Below, in pieces: positions 36,401-48,287 of a DNA stretch of 64,000 nt (its first letter is position 1; every line of letters starts with the position of its first letter). The notes below the pieces were generated by a model. That model saw nothing but the letters and a program-made list of their open reading frames with translations. It searched no databases and was not told where the DNA came from. Source of the stretch: Xiphydria camelus. Lineage: Eukaryota; Arthropoda; Insecta; Hymenoptera; Xiphydriidae. The position numbers and the translations under genes are program-made. Location of the stretch: NCBI GenBank assembly GCA_963678675.1, contig OY783192.1, forward strand, positions 36,239,250 to 36,303,249, given 5' to 3'.

Positions 36401-37075
36401 GAAGATCGACGGATTCAGAACCCTCTTCTTCCACCCTCTCAGCAGTAATCGAGAGTTCGCGGTGTCGACGAAGATCCTGCGGGACGAGAAGCTCGCTCTG
36501 GACAGTTACCACGAATTTTCGGTACCGCGCCTCTTGTCAAACACATGTAGGTACGCCGCGTCGGGCGTTCTTCGTGACAGCGAATTGTGTTCCCCAGGTT
36601 CTGCCGGAGAGGGGACCGCTATCGCACTCCACGGCCTCCGTCATGGACGAGAGCGGATTGCAATTCTTCAATCTCGTCGATCACAACGCGGTGGGATGTT
36701 GGAACTCGTTGTTGCCCTACTCGCCCAACAATCATGCCATCGTGGCGAGGCACGATCGGGCTCTCGTGTTCCCCGCCGATGTCAAGGTATCGCATCGTTG
36801 AGATAAATCGTTCCGCGGGGATGTACCGATTAAATATTCCGTCGGCCCGCGCGATGACGGTATCGCTCGACGGATCAAAATTGTTTCAGGTGAAGGAGGG
36901 AGAGCTGTGGATCATATCCGACAGGATGCCGATCTTCCTGATGTCGAATTTAGATTACCGGGATGTGAACTTTTACGTACTGTCGGTTCCGGTTAAGAGC
37001 GCCGTGGCTGGAACTATCTGCGAGAACGAGCCTTACGCCTATCCCGATAATCGTCTCTGGTGGAATCGCCGATAG
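33405..37075 (+). CDS. y: Yellow protein (yellow-y, MRJP family), complete six-exon gene
   Basis: Secreted major-royal-jelly-family protein required for black melanin in insect cuticle; it acts outside epidermal cells and its biochemical activity is unsettled. Exons are 33405-33666, 35678-35807, 35921-36083, 36162-36521, 36598-36786 and 36890-37075; all introns are GT..AG and the exons sum to 1290 nt (429 aa plus TAG). The protein opens with a hydrophobic leader (MRTTLCRALLLTLALAGSDA). It then shows family hallmarks: VTVPRWRGGIPATL (about 81-94), LIPYP, LTTAYR, DECDRLWVLDTGTIGIGNTT, NTFIANIAVD, GYGLIVYSW, FAVSTKILRDE, VGCWNS, LVFPADVK and LWIISDRMP. Possible N-glycosylation sites are GNTT and NRS. 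It resembles Drosophila yellow more closely than other paralogues but lacks the long proline-rich C-terminal tail. Intron 1 (2.0 kb) carries nested MITEs and the left endpoint of the tandem duplication. Paralogue assignment is by motif memory, not by a tree. Confidence 0.95.
34554..34947. mobile_element. MITE in yellow intron 1, split by a nested MITE
   Basis: TA-flanked (34552-34553, 34948-34949). Left arm CACGGAAAAAAAA through ACAAGGCCAATTTATC; right arm is the inverse of CAGGGAGAACAAATTTGTGG through ACAAGGCCAATTTCTTG. Related fragment at 11905-12075. Confidence 0.7.
34728..34894. mobile_element. 167-bp PIF/Harbinger-like MITE nested in another MITE
   Basis: Perfect 27-base inverted ends (GGGGCCATCCATATATTACG with TAAGACG) flanked by TAA on each side (34725-34727, 34895-34897). 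Three-base TWA targets are typical of PIF/Harbinger; the family name is inferred from that alone. C-rich runs and GTGTAAG/CTTACAC hairpins fill the centre. Confidence 0.75.
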
Positions 37076-38004
37076 CGCGGCTATCGTTTATCGTCCACGG
37101 ATGTCGAATGTTCGTACGGAGGATTTCACGACTGCGAAACGATGGAAATATAAAGAAGTTTCTCTCTGTCCCCGTTCACGCCTTCTTTTAACCCTCGTCC
37201 AGCGGGAGGGCGCATTATTCGGAAGGTGCTCCGTCTCGCGCGCGACGCCTTGCTCGAGACGAATGCGCGCGAAACGCCTGGTTACCCATGCGCGGTGGCT
37301 GTAAAAACGTTTCTACGGTCGGCCGCTCATCGACATGTAAGCGAGATACTTAGCCGTACTGTCGATTACACGCTGTAAAGCAATGAATAGTGGAACACTC
37401 CGACCGTCGCTGCCTTGAGCTGCCTCAGCTGCTGTTGCACGCTGGCGATGCTACTGCTCGGATACCTATAATTAACATCACAGGACGGTCGACGATGTAA
37501 CTCAACCCATCGTTTGGTACTCGGGCGGAAAGAAAAGTAGTCATACGGAGTGGCGTAATGCTGTATTTTTAACACATAATATATCCTTTTAGAGTATTAA
37601 CAAATGGAATGATAACGTACGAATTAACATTTGAACATTTTGGTTGCGCACTAAGACGATTGATACGTACATAGTATAAGAAAATAGTAATGACTATATC
37701 GAGAGATGCAACAGGAACCCGACTGGTACGGTAAAATGACAGGTGAGTGATATCATGAATTTGAGCAACGCAATAACTCCTTGAGCCGCGCTTGTCATCT
37801 ATGTGTGGATTTTTAAGGCACTTTTATCGGAGCTTCCCGTCGAAGATCATCACATCTCCGATTCGGCTATTCCCTCGTCATCTGTAACGAAACGGAGAGA
37901 AGGTGAGCTTAATCCGGGGAAAGTGTAGTGACGAATTTCGGGACGACACACAACGAGCAGGGTTCCTGCGTTGTGTTTTCTTCGCGAATTAATCGACATG
38001 AATA

Positions 38005-38266
38005 CACTGAGAGAAATAATTGCTGGTGCCAAGACAACGTTTTTTTTTCAAAAATATGATATTTCAGGCTTAAGAAATGGTTTTTCTTTTGTGCGAGAAA
38101 ATATTTGATGGGTTCGAATAATTTTTTTTTTTGCGTAGAAAGAATTTTCTATCTCCACGATGGTATCCCTCTCTTCGATGAAGAGTCTGTGTTTTTAAAA
38201 ATTTGTAAAATTATGTTCTTGATTCAAGGAACATTTTTTTGACACCAGTAATTATTTTTCTCAATG
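38005..38266. mobile_element. MITE family 3, copy 3, in proximal Ptp10D last intron
   Basis: 262 bp flanked by TA (38003-38004, 38267-38268), with ends CACTGAGAGAAATAATTGCT and the inverse of CATTGAGAAAAATAATTACT. The same element sits at the same place in the distal copy, so it inserted before the duplication. Confidence 0.85.
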
Positions 38267-39654
38267 TACGCGACATACGCGGTGACGCGTTTTGTACTTT
38301 GGAGTAAACGGGTTTCGCGGACTGTGTCTTCCGTTCACGGTAAAGTAGAAAGTGGTATCACCCCGTACATACGAACGTGTCGATATGGGGTCGTTTCCGA
38401 TTCCATGCAAATAAAAAGCAGGTTTTCAGGTCTCCACGATAATCGTATAAGCGGGACGGGCGCCTGTTCTTTCGTCGATTACTCGTCGACGTATCACGTA
38501 CTCATCTACGCATGCACAATGCAAGACAAACTACAACGTGCATAAGAGGTAACGATTGCAATTACCCTCCACGTAGTTTTCAGAGTTAGACGGTCACCTC
38601 TCCTTCTCAGCCTCGGCGGGACTCTTTGAGTTTTCGACCGAGCTTCGGTTCTTGCCTGAAGTCAAAGCGTAAAGATTGCAGAGAGACGGAAGGGTGATGA
38701 GTCCGAATCGAACGATACAGAATAGAGAACGGAGCGAGAGAGAGAAGAGGAGTTTCTACTCTTTTCGCGTTTTCCATCTTCGGTAATTATCGCGCTTCGA
38801 TCGTACTCATCAGGAGAGAGCCACCACCACCTCGATAACCATCACCTCCGCGACGATCGTCGGGGAATTCGAATCGATCGATTCCTACAACCATTCGTTC
38901 CATACGTTGCTTGCCGAATTTGATCAGAAATATGCACGAAACGATTGGTGCACGTACGAGTCGACCATTCGTAGCTCGACTCACCTTCGAATCCCTGATT
39001 GTTTTTGATCTCGCGTATCGGCTCCGTCGTGTGCTGCCCCTGAAGCACGGCCAGCAGGCACTGATGTATGCATATGTACTGCTTCTTGGTCTGGACCATC
39101 AAGATGCGCTCCTTTCGCATCGCCCACACGATTCCGAAGATGTCGACGAAGTCCGAGACCAGGATCTGCTGCAGTATCCTGTCCAGCGTGATGAAGGTAC
39201 CGCTTCGCCCGACTCCGGCGCTGCAGTGGACCACGATCGGCCTCTGTACGGGACGCACGCGCTCGCGGAAGGCGCGCACGAAGCGAACGAGGGTTTGCGG
39301 GGGATTGGGCACTCCGTGATCGGGCCAGGTGGTGAAGTGGAAGTGCTGGATCACACGCTGCGAGTCACCCTGCGAGCGGAAAGCCGGAAATCATAGGTTC
39401 AGCGGGGACGCGAAGGGAGGACGAAGACGAGAGTCGATCGAGGGAGCACTCACCCTACACAGCATGAACTCGGTGATGCTCCAGTCGGGATAGTACGCCT
39501 CGTTCAAGATCGTGACGCAGATATCGCCGTAGTACACCGGCAGAGTGTCCGTCGGCCAGTAATGATCGCACTTCTCTGTGAGCTTCTCCACGCAGCGCGT
39601 CTGCATCACTATCGCGCAACTGTTGCTCTCCCAGACCATCCGCCAGAAGTCTTC

Positions 39655-39657
39655 TCA
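39655..39657 (-). other. Premature TGA in the PTP domain of the proximal Ptp10D copy
   Basis: Read on the - strand, the exon 39454-39711 starts GGTCATAATTCG and is open for 18 codons ([18 protein letters not shown]) before TGA. The distal exon at 52615-52872 has CGA at the same codon ([10 protein letters not shown]). The change is C to T at a CpG-type codon, as methylated-C deamination would give. It precedes the WPD loop and the catalytic Cys, so the product would have no active site. Confidence 0.93.
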
Positions 39658-42600
39658 AGTCGAGTGGAGCGGTCCTTGCGTCACGATGAATTCCCTCGGC
39701 GAATTATGACCCTGCGGACGGGAAGAGTGGGAAGACGAATGAGTTGGTGAGAGAGATCTTTACGAACGAACGCATTTCTTCGGAGGAAAACGAGAGGGCT
39801 GCTTACGGGAACGTAATTCACGTTAATGTAATCCGAACCCTCTTCGTCATCCACCGATTGGAGCTTGAACTTGCTGTGATCGTAAGGCAATATATTCGGG
39901 AAGCGATTTTTCGGTCGATTGCAGGGCAGATCGGCGGCTGTACAGGTTTGGTCCAGGCCGACGTGTTTGAGTTCCCCGAACTGCTCCGAGAAGCGGAAGT
40001 CCGAGTCGGCTGACATGATACGGCAGTGGTCGGCAAAGTTTTTCACTCGGATGGGCCGACTATAAGAAAATCATAGAAATCATTAGTTTCCCGCAAGAAT
40101 GAGCTGTGTAAGAGCTCAAATTCTCGATTACCTCGTCTCGATAACGCTGTCCGGAAGCGACAAGTTATCGGGGACACAAGTTGCCGTGGCTTTTCGACCC
40201 TGGCTCCTTTTCCTCCTCACGATGAAACCGATACCCAGCAGTATCAGAAGCAGCACTATCGGTAGCGTCACTACCACTATGATAGCTGTGTTGTCCTTGT
40301 CTGCATGAGAAAATAGTATTTCGATTCCTAATTATCGCGGTTAACGTTCGCATTTCGATATACCGCGCGAGCACTGAAAATCGAAACTACCCGGACCCGG
40401 TTTACGGTAGTACGGTTATTAATGTAGCTTTCTCACCTGACACCAGCAGTCCTTCGGAAAGGCATAAACAAAAAGGATGTGCGTAGTCGAAGGGCAGTCT
40501 CACCGCGGGAGCCGCAATATGAGGAAAAAAAAAGTGTTGTATCTCACCTGTTTGAATCGGGAAGCTGTAGCTGGTGTCGGTGAATTTGTCGGGTGCGGTA
40601 AAGGCGCGCACTTTTACCCTGTACGTCGAGCCGGCTTTTAGAGGGCCGTTGCAGTATCCGATTTTGTTGTCACAGTTTTCAGATCCGATCGTAAAGTTCT
40701 CCACCGATCCGTTTTTGAAGGGGTAGTAGGGTTCCATGACCTATGAAAAAAGGGGACACCAGCATGTAACGTAATCACGTAATCGTACAGCAAGTAGTCG
40801 GGAATACAGTAAAGATACGCCTGTGGAAAGCAACCGCGAAATCCATTTGCTCCGAAGTATAGAGTGTATCACTCGGTAGGCGACAAGGCGGCTGGCATGA
40901 AACGGACCCCGTACCTACCAGCTCTCCTATCTCTGGCTACTAGCTTTAGTATTGCATAATGCACGAATAATCATCGTTCACTCTCTTGCAATTGCATAAG
41001 TACGGTGAATAACTAGATACGTACACCAAATACTCATCGGAATCAACTACACTCGCCGATATTAATATATATATATATGCAAACACGTACTTAGGTGCAA
41101 TTAGAAATACGCGTTTTATAAACTAATGCGCTATTGAGAATTATTGAATCGACCTCCTGTCCGCAGTATAAACACTATACGATATTCCCTTCTTGTTAAT
41201 TATTCCTCGACATGCAGAAAAGTTGCATAGCGAGTAACGGAGTAATCGCGATTGAATTTAATCGCGCGCGTCACTTCTATAAACCTACCTGGTAGGGAGG
41301 CCAGATGCTGTAAGCTTGTACGTCCCTCCACCTCGGCAACTCCAGTCCGGATGAATTTTTACTGTCGTCCTTGGCCACGACGATGGTGTACGAGGTAACG
41401 GCACCGTTCTGTTCGCTGAAGTAATTCTTCCTGAAGCGAATTTGAATGGTGGTACTGCTCCTGCACACTTCGATCGGTACCACCTGCGTCGGCGGTCTCG
41501 GCGGAGCCAGGATGGGCATCTTCTGCCTCCACGTCGTCTCCGGTCCGAAGCCTATCCTGGTTTTAGCTTGGATTCGAAATATGTACGTCTTTCCAGGGAT
41601 GAGCATCTTGATGGTACCCCGGCTCTCGTTCGGTCTGAAGTCCCTTATCTGGGTGTGCGTCGAACCCTGCTCGCGGAAGATAAAAGCGAGAGATAATAAC
41701 GAGGAAGGATCTACGACGCGCAAGAATACCTTCAGAACGATATTTACCACCTCGAGAGCCAAAGATTAGGACAAAATTGTCGATGCTCAGCACACTCACC
41801 TCCAAGCCGTACGTCACGCTGAACTTCCTTATGATACCGTTTTGCTCCAGACTGGGAAGCGACCATTCGAAGCTGATGTCGCTCGGCTGGATGTCGATGG
41901 GATGGAACTTTTCGACTCTACTAGGATAAGACTCGCTGGTGGTGAAACTAGCGCTGAGCGGTGTCGATTTCCTGAGGTGATTCGACTCCGTTCCGGAACG
42001 AACTACCAGAGTGATGGTGTAATTTCTATGCGGGCGCAAATCGGTGATGGTCAACGAGTTGGCTTCAGTGATGTTTCTGAAGTAGTTTTGATCGGCGTCG
42101 ATGTACTCAACCTGGAATGCATCGTACTCGCCCCGCGGGGTATCCCAGCTCAGAGTGATCTCCGTGTCGTTGATATTGTCTGCGTGGATCCGCGTGATCG
42201 ATTCGGGATCTGACGATGGAACGATAACTTCGAAGATCACCAATGGGGAAAGCATTGCTTACGAATAACGCGATGATTTGCACTTCGTTTAAGAAGCATC
42301 GCCGAGGGGAAAGGGCCTTGCAAACTGAACAACTCGCTCGTGGCAAACGGGTGCGTATACATACATACCGTGAATCATAACTTCGTTTTGGAAGACTAAT
42401 ATCGCTAGACGATCTGTATCGAATACTTACAGAGTCTGTCCTGCCTGAGCAGGGGTTGGCTCCCCACGTTATCGCTGACCGTCCAGAAGGTGACGTTATA
42501 GAGTCGTCCAGGTGTGAGACCGGTGAAGGTCACTTTGGTATCGGTATCATTGAAGAGCCGCTCCTTCGTCGTATTGTCATCGTCGCTGATACGAAATCGG

Positions 42601-45600
42601 TAAAGATCGAAACGAGAAGACTGCGCCGGCGTGGGAGTGTACACCAGGGTCAAGGTGCCCGGTAGATTTTGGTCCACCACCACGATACCCTCGGACTGGA
42701 TCAGGGGCACTGGTACGCGTAGATTTTTTGTCGTTTCACAAGGATCGAGCGTAATAGCATGCTGTAAATTCAAGTCCGGGTACAAACGTAATCGAGCTAA
42801 TAAAACTTTGAGAAAGGAGTCAACGCTCGTGCATGTCAGTTAAAATCAATCGGCAAACAGCAAACGAAGCCCAAAATTCACGCAAGGAAAAACATTCCAC
42901 GGGCCAGTGGTAAGGAAGTGTTCCTGATAACTCACTCGTTCTGGTGGTGAGATTGGTGACGTCGCTGATGAGATGATAAGAGACGGTGTAGATGGAAAAA
43001 CCATACTCGACGCCAGGTATGAGATCACTGATCAGGACCTTCTCGACGTGAACGTTGTCTTCGATACCGACACCCGAGACGTACATCTTCGTGACGTTAT
43101 TCATACTCCATTCCGCGGGATTCTCCGTGAGCCACCACCTTATGACGTACACCTCGATTCTGCCTTCCGGTCGAGTCCATTCCAGTGTGACGTTGGTGGA
43201 ATCGGAAGTGCGCGTGACATTGCCCACGGGATTAGGTCCTGAAGAAAAAAGTCAATGAGGGGATGAAGAGGAACTTCTACAGACAAGGCAAGCGATACTT
43301 ACTGATGGTTTGATTCACTTGGAGGGGATAGAGGCTCTCGACGCCGTAGCTCTTGGTGCTCACTTGTATGGTGGATTTTTCCCCTGGCGTCATATCGGCC
43401 ACTTCCGCCTCTGTCTTGCGGACGCTGGGAAGTTTCACCCACCTCGGATGATCCTCGGTACGGTACCTGATGGTGTACTCGGAAAATATCGAGTCCGTCG
43501 GAGCCTCCCACTGAACGATAACCGTGTTGCTGGTTACCTTCTCGATACTGAGATTCTTCGGTGGATGGGGCACTTGAAGCACCGGTAAACGGAATCGTAA
43601 AAAATCGATAATACCAAAGAAAAACATCGGAAACGTGCTTTCCTTCCAAGGGATTCGGATATTCCCGAGGTAATTTTCGAAGAAGTGATGACGGTATACT
43701 GAAATACTATCGATGATATGTCGTCCCGTACGCGTATCTTAAGCACACAAGTGTGTACTTGCGATAAGTCGACCAAACTTCGGTTTCCCTCGCTACAAGG
43801 AACCGGTGTGGGGACGGGAAAACAGGAAATGAACGCGTTTTCGAGGTTTTCCTGTACATTGATTTCGGTACACAAAGAAGTTCCTCAATACGAGACAACT
43901 TACAAACGGCTTGGAAGTAATCGTGAGGCTCGCTCTTGAGACCGTGGCTGATGGCGAAGACCTTCACCTCGTACCCGGCTCCCGGATAGAGGTCCTCCAG
44001 GACTATGTGCGACTCCATAGTCAGCGTGGTCGCACTTTCCCCGGTGTCGTTGCGGTTGTGCGTCACTTCGAATTTTTCCTGACGAGAATTCACGTCGCTC
44101 TTCCACGAAATATTCAGGCCCTTCTCGATCGACTTGAGGTCCTCTATGATGGGACTGCTCGGCCTGGTGACCTGATGCAATATCGTTTCATTCGACTCGG
44201 CCTTGCCGCTAATAGCCTGCACCAGTATGGAGTAATTTCTGCCGGGCAATAACGTGTCCAATGTGACCTTCGATGGGACGAGAGGTGAAAACAGGGGGAG
44301 ATGTTTCGATAGATCGAACAGGGTCGATTTCACCAGGCTACTCACTCTCGTTTTCTCGGTGGTAAGTGTGTTGCTGTCGCCTATCGAAGTTTCCACTTCG
44401 TGGTAGAGAAGCTTGTAGCTGTCCTGGGTGCTGGCGTAGTCCGGCCGCCAGGATACTTCGACGATACCCGTCTTCTCGTCCATGTAGGCGCGAAGATCCC
44501 GAACCGGTAGTGGTTCTTAAAGAGGGAACGAAAGGATTTTAAGTATTCTCACGACGTCAACCCGAAGTACGGATCAATTTCGGTAGGCCAACTCACTCAA
44601 CACGATATCTCTACTCGCGGGCCAGCTGATGACTTTCCCCGAAACGGTCTTGACGTCGACCTGATACATCTTGCCCGGCTCCAGGTCCTTGGACTCCCAC
44701 CAGCTCTCGTCCTCTCTGTTCCTGGTGACGGGCGCGAGCCTCCTGTTTCCACCGAGGGAGACCTGGTACTTGTCGAACTCCGAGGTTCCGTTTGGCGGTT
44801 TCCAGAAGACGTAGAACGAGTTCGAAGTTACCAGAGAGCTGTCGAAGGTGACGTTGAGCGGTCGCAGAGGAACCGTGCGATATTGCGCCGTGGTGGGAGC
44901 CGAAGTTTCGTCTTCCGAGACGGTCTGGACCGAGATGTTGTAGGCCTTCCCTGCAATTTCCGGAGGATGGGCGGATTCATCGAAAATTCATGGAGATGGA
45001 GCTTCGAAGAACTATGCTGGCACTGGAGACTAACCGGGTACGAGGCCCTCGAAGGCCGCCTGAGCCAGTCCAGGTGGTTCGCCTTCCTTCTCGACGTAGA
45101 GAACGTTTTCGATGGCGTCCGCGGGATCGATACTCACTTTGTAGTGGGTGTAAATGCCCGCCGGATAGGGAGGTTGCCAGAGGACCAAAAGGGTCGTCTC
45201 GTTTCTGTACCAGACGATGAACTTTCCGGGCGTATTGGGTTCTGAAAGTGATTTTGCATTTTTTTATCATTGTACAAAGAGAGCACGATTTATTCCGTCG
45301 ATACGGCGTGCACGTACTCGTGGTAAAATTTCTACTGGTATAAGCAACGCTCTCCTTCACGTCGAGGACCGTGAAGAGCTGCAAGGAGTACGTGGCCCCT
45401 GCAGTGAGGTCCCTGAGTGTGTAGGAAGCAGCGTCCGCCGGTACGACGCTCGTTATCAGATTGGCGGCGTCGTTGAAGCTCTGCACCCAGAGTCGAAAGC
45501 CCGAGCAGTTGCCCTGGGAGGGTGGTGCCCAGGAGACAGTGGCGGTTTTCCCATTGCGGACCGTTACCGTTAGGTTCGACGGGGGATCGGGTGCTGTCGA

Positions 45601-46077
45601 GCGAAGGAAGAAGAGACAAATCATTCGCGAATCGCTCTCTGAGCGTTCCCGGATGAAAGAGAGTTCCGAAGGGCTATAGTATAAAAGGAGTCGGAAGCGA
45701 GTACCGGTCGTGATCGAGGCGGTCCATGTCAGCCAATCGTGTAGAGTGCCATTGCTGTAGTACAACCATAACTCGTACCTGGTACCTGGCAGACCGTCAC
45801 GGAACTTGATGACGTCTCCGATGTCGGTAGCCGCTATGGTCATGTTCGGAGGTGGATATCCAATTCCGGGACTATAGTCGAGTCTGTACCAAGAGTCACC
45901 CTGGCTCAGGTTACCGGGTATCTCTATCGCCAAATCCGCGGAGTAGGCGACCTGCGAAAATCGTGGGTCTGACGCTTATTTTTCCTCCCCTCGGATCTTT
46001 CTTTTCGCGAATATGTAATTATGCCTGCGTCGCAAGACTTAAAATAAACACAGCATCCGTCGCGCGATATGGACCGA

Positions 46078-46133
46078 CACTGAGAAAAAGATAATTTGCA
46101 GCATTGTTACAGGTACTGTAACAAATATTCGAA
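46078..46133. mobile_element. 5' stub of the intron-1 MITE in proximal Ptp10D
   Basis: CACTGAGAAAAAGATAATTT and TGTAACAAATATTCG match the beginning of 59232-59488. The sequence continues in proximal exon-1 flank DNA, so this marks one end of a deletion of about 3.85 kb. Confidence 0.65.
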
Positions 46134-46347
46134 CACGGTTGTTCGATCGCCCGCCCCCGAACACGGGCGCGTTTCTCCTCCCGCGGTGGTTTCACGGAAT
46201 GCGCGGGCGGATCGCCCCGAAGAAATGAAAGAGCGAGGTGCGCACCGCAGAATCTCCGCGGCGAGACCTACCTGTATCTTTCGGGGGATGATGTCTACTC
46301 ACCTCCGTGAGGAGGACCAGGAGGAGTCCGGAAATCCGCACTCCTCA

Positions 46348-47289
46348 GCTAGGCTGACTCCTGCCTTAGACGCTCTGTGGCCCTCGGTGAGTGACGGGCA
46401 GTTACGGTCTTATGTAACTTGCCCGTTGTTGGACCACTAACGAGAAGCCGAGAGCTATGGGCCGGGAGCCGCGAGTCGAGGCTCGGCGCCATCTGGCGGC
46501 AGGCCGCCGTAGCGTGACGGGTCGCCACAGATTCGTCTCTGTACTTGTGGCAAACTTTAAACCGCCTCACATCAAACAATGTTATGAAGAAATCATTCGT
46601 ATTTCAGCTGAAGCAACGACTGGAAGGAATTTAACGTTCAGAGGTTTCACATTCATTTCATTCGCCAGACATGATTGTGAATAGTGAATAACATATGTCA
46701 GAGGGGATCTACTTCAAATCAAAATACATGCTGTACTCAAATCGTGCGTAGATGTCTCGAATTTACACCTAAAAAATGTATCGGAAAAACCTCGCGGAAC
46801 GTTCGTCGCTGCTATTATCGCACCTCTTTCCCGAGAAACCACCGTGCGGCTACCGCTCATCCGGCGTTGGAATAAGGAAGAAGTCCGCGAGCGGGCGATA
46901 ATTTCCAATTGGAAAACAAACTCATGGTCCGGCCCGTGAATCTTGGCCGGATTGTTTATTTAACCGGAGTAGCGATTGATCGAAAACACATTTCCTCAGT
47001 ACGGTCGAGCGCGGTTGTATCTAAACGTATACACTCGTATTTTATTATTGAAGTTTTCAATTCGTCGCAAGTATTAACCAATTGAAAAACAGGGCGCAAA
47101 CATCAAAAGAGTTCGGGCGCGTCTCATACCCATCTTTGCCTCCTAGATGCTTTCCTGCTGCTCCTCACTTCCCGTCCAAGTGTCAATCGGTCGACTGAAG
47201 CTATACGACACGGCGGCGGAAGCAGAGTCGCCGCAATTATACGTTATCCTCCATACTCCTTTCGTTCTCCTTATTTCATCGTTCACCTC
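46348..47289. other. Unique DNA between the two duplication units
   Basis: About 0.94 kb with no match to either unit or to sequence beyond them in this window. GC-rich to 46520 with a small CGGGCAGTTAC/GTAACTTGCCCG hairpin near 46396-46426, then AT-rich. It may be filler inserted at the junction or part of the original flank since lost. Confidence 0.6.
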
Positions 47290-48287
47290 CGGGTAGGAAG
47301 GAAGGAGCCCCGTATTTCGCTATAAGTACTCGTTCAACTTTGAAAGAATGAAAGCAAACTGGTCACGTCTATACGCCTGGACAGCTCGTTATTGATAATT
47401 CACCCGTGGGTGCATATATACTATCGAGATTATAGGGAAATGTACTCGAATAATTGTCGCATTCGTCGCGCTTCCGTGCACTTTCCCCGCTGTCGAAAAT
47501 AGAATGCGTCGCGCGCCGAGCGGAGAAACTACTCGCGTCCGATATAGAGAAAATCTGTGGCAATGTTACGGGCGCTGACGTTGCGTGAATTATTGAAAAC
47601 GCATATCGCCGCGATCGGACGGTCTTCCGTTACCGCGCTGGTTTATCACGGATCTCAATTATTCGTACAGAGGATTTCACGACTGCGAAACGATGAAAAT
47701 ATAAAGAAGTTTCTCTCTCCTCGTTCACGCCCTCTTTTAACCCTCGTCTATCGGGAGGGCGTTATTCGGAAGTTACTCCGTTTCGTGCGCGACGCCTTGC
47801 TCGAGACGAATGCGCGCGAAAAAGCCTGGTTACCCATGCAGTGGCCGTAAAAACGTTTCCACGGTCGACCGTTCATCGACATGTAAGCGAGATACTTAGC
47901 CGTACTCTCGATTACACGCTGTAAAGCAATGAATAGTGGAACACTACGATCGCCCCTGTCTTGGGCTGCTGCTGCTCTCTGGCGATGCTACTGCTCGGAT
48001 ACCTGCAATTAACATCGCAGGACGGTTGACGATGCAACTCAACCCATGTTTAGTACTCGGGTGAAAAGAAAAGTAGTCGTACGGAGTGACGTAATGGTGT
48101 ATTTTCAACTCATAATATCCTTCTAGAGCATTAACAAATGGAATGACAACGTACGAATTAACATTTGAACATTTTGGTTGCGCACTAAGACGATTGATAC
48201 ATACATATAAGAAAATAGTAACGACTGTCGAGAGACGCCACGGGAACCCGGCTGATACGGTAAAATGACAGGTGAGTGATATCGTGT
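47290..48287 (+). pseudogene. Remnant of yellow: intron-1 piece joined to 3' flank, exons 2-6 missing
   Basis: 47290-47640 matches yellow intron 1 at about 35283-35640 (shared CCCCGTATTTCGCTATA, CTCGTTCAACTTTGAAAG and GTGGGTGCATATA). 47660-48287 matches the yellow 3' flank at about 37110-37757 (shared GAGGATTTCACGACTGCGAA and ATATAAAGAAGTTTCTCTC). The 1.45 kb between these in the left unit, which holds exons 2-6 of yellow, has no counterpart here. No yellow codons remain, so this is a non-coding scar that marks the left end of the second duplication unit. Confidence 0.85.

Larger units (their letters stand above)
35283..46344. repeat. Tandem segmental duplication, unit 1 (yellow exons 2-6 plus proximal Ptp10D)
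   Basis: This block aligns in the same orientation with 47290-63493. It starts within yellow intron 1 and ends within Ptp10D exon 1, right after CCGC at 46336-46339. Compared with unit 2 it keeps the yellow exons. It lacks about 2.6 kb of Ptp10D 3' flank (junction near 37757), about 3.85 kb of intron 1 (junction near 46133) and roughly 150 bases between intron 1 and exon 1. Confidence 0.9.
37850..46344 (-). pseudogene. Ptp10D proximal duplicate: no start codon, stop in phosphatase domain
   Basis: Second copy of Ptp10D, nearer yellow. Exon equivalents: 46303-46344 (partial exon 1), 45705-45951, 45318-45593, 45035-45241, 44597-44950, 44346-44515, 43904-44267, 43303-43572, 42936-43238, 42431-42709, 41800-42209, 41289-41666, 40548-40740, 40132-40300, 39807-40059, 39454-39711, 38985-39369 and 37850-37881. 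The last 17 match the distal copy base for base in length and keep GT/AG ends, so there is no frameshift. Two lesions are visible. First, homology stops inside exon 1, where TGA (46345-46347) replaces the ATG. Second, a TGA at 39655-39657 sits where the distal copy has CGA (residue 1331, after TQGPLHST). The FN3 array and membrane segment stay open, and [12 protein letters not shown] survives downstream of the stop. It may be a dead duplicate or, if another promoter and start are used, a receptor without phosphatase. Confidence 0.9.
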
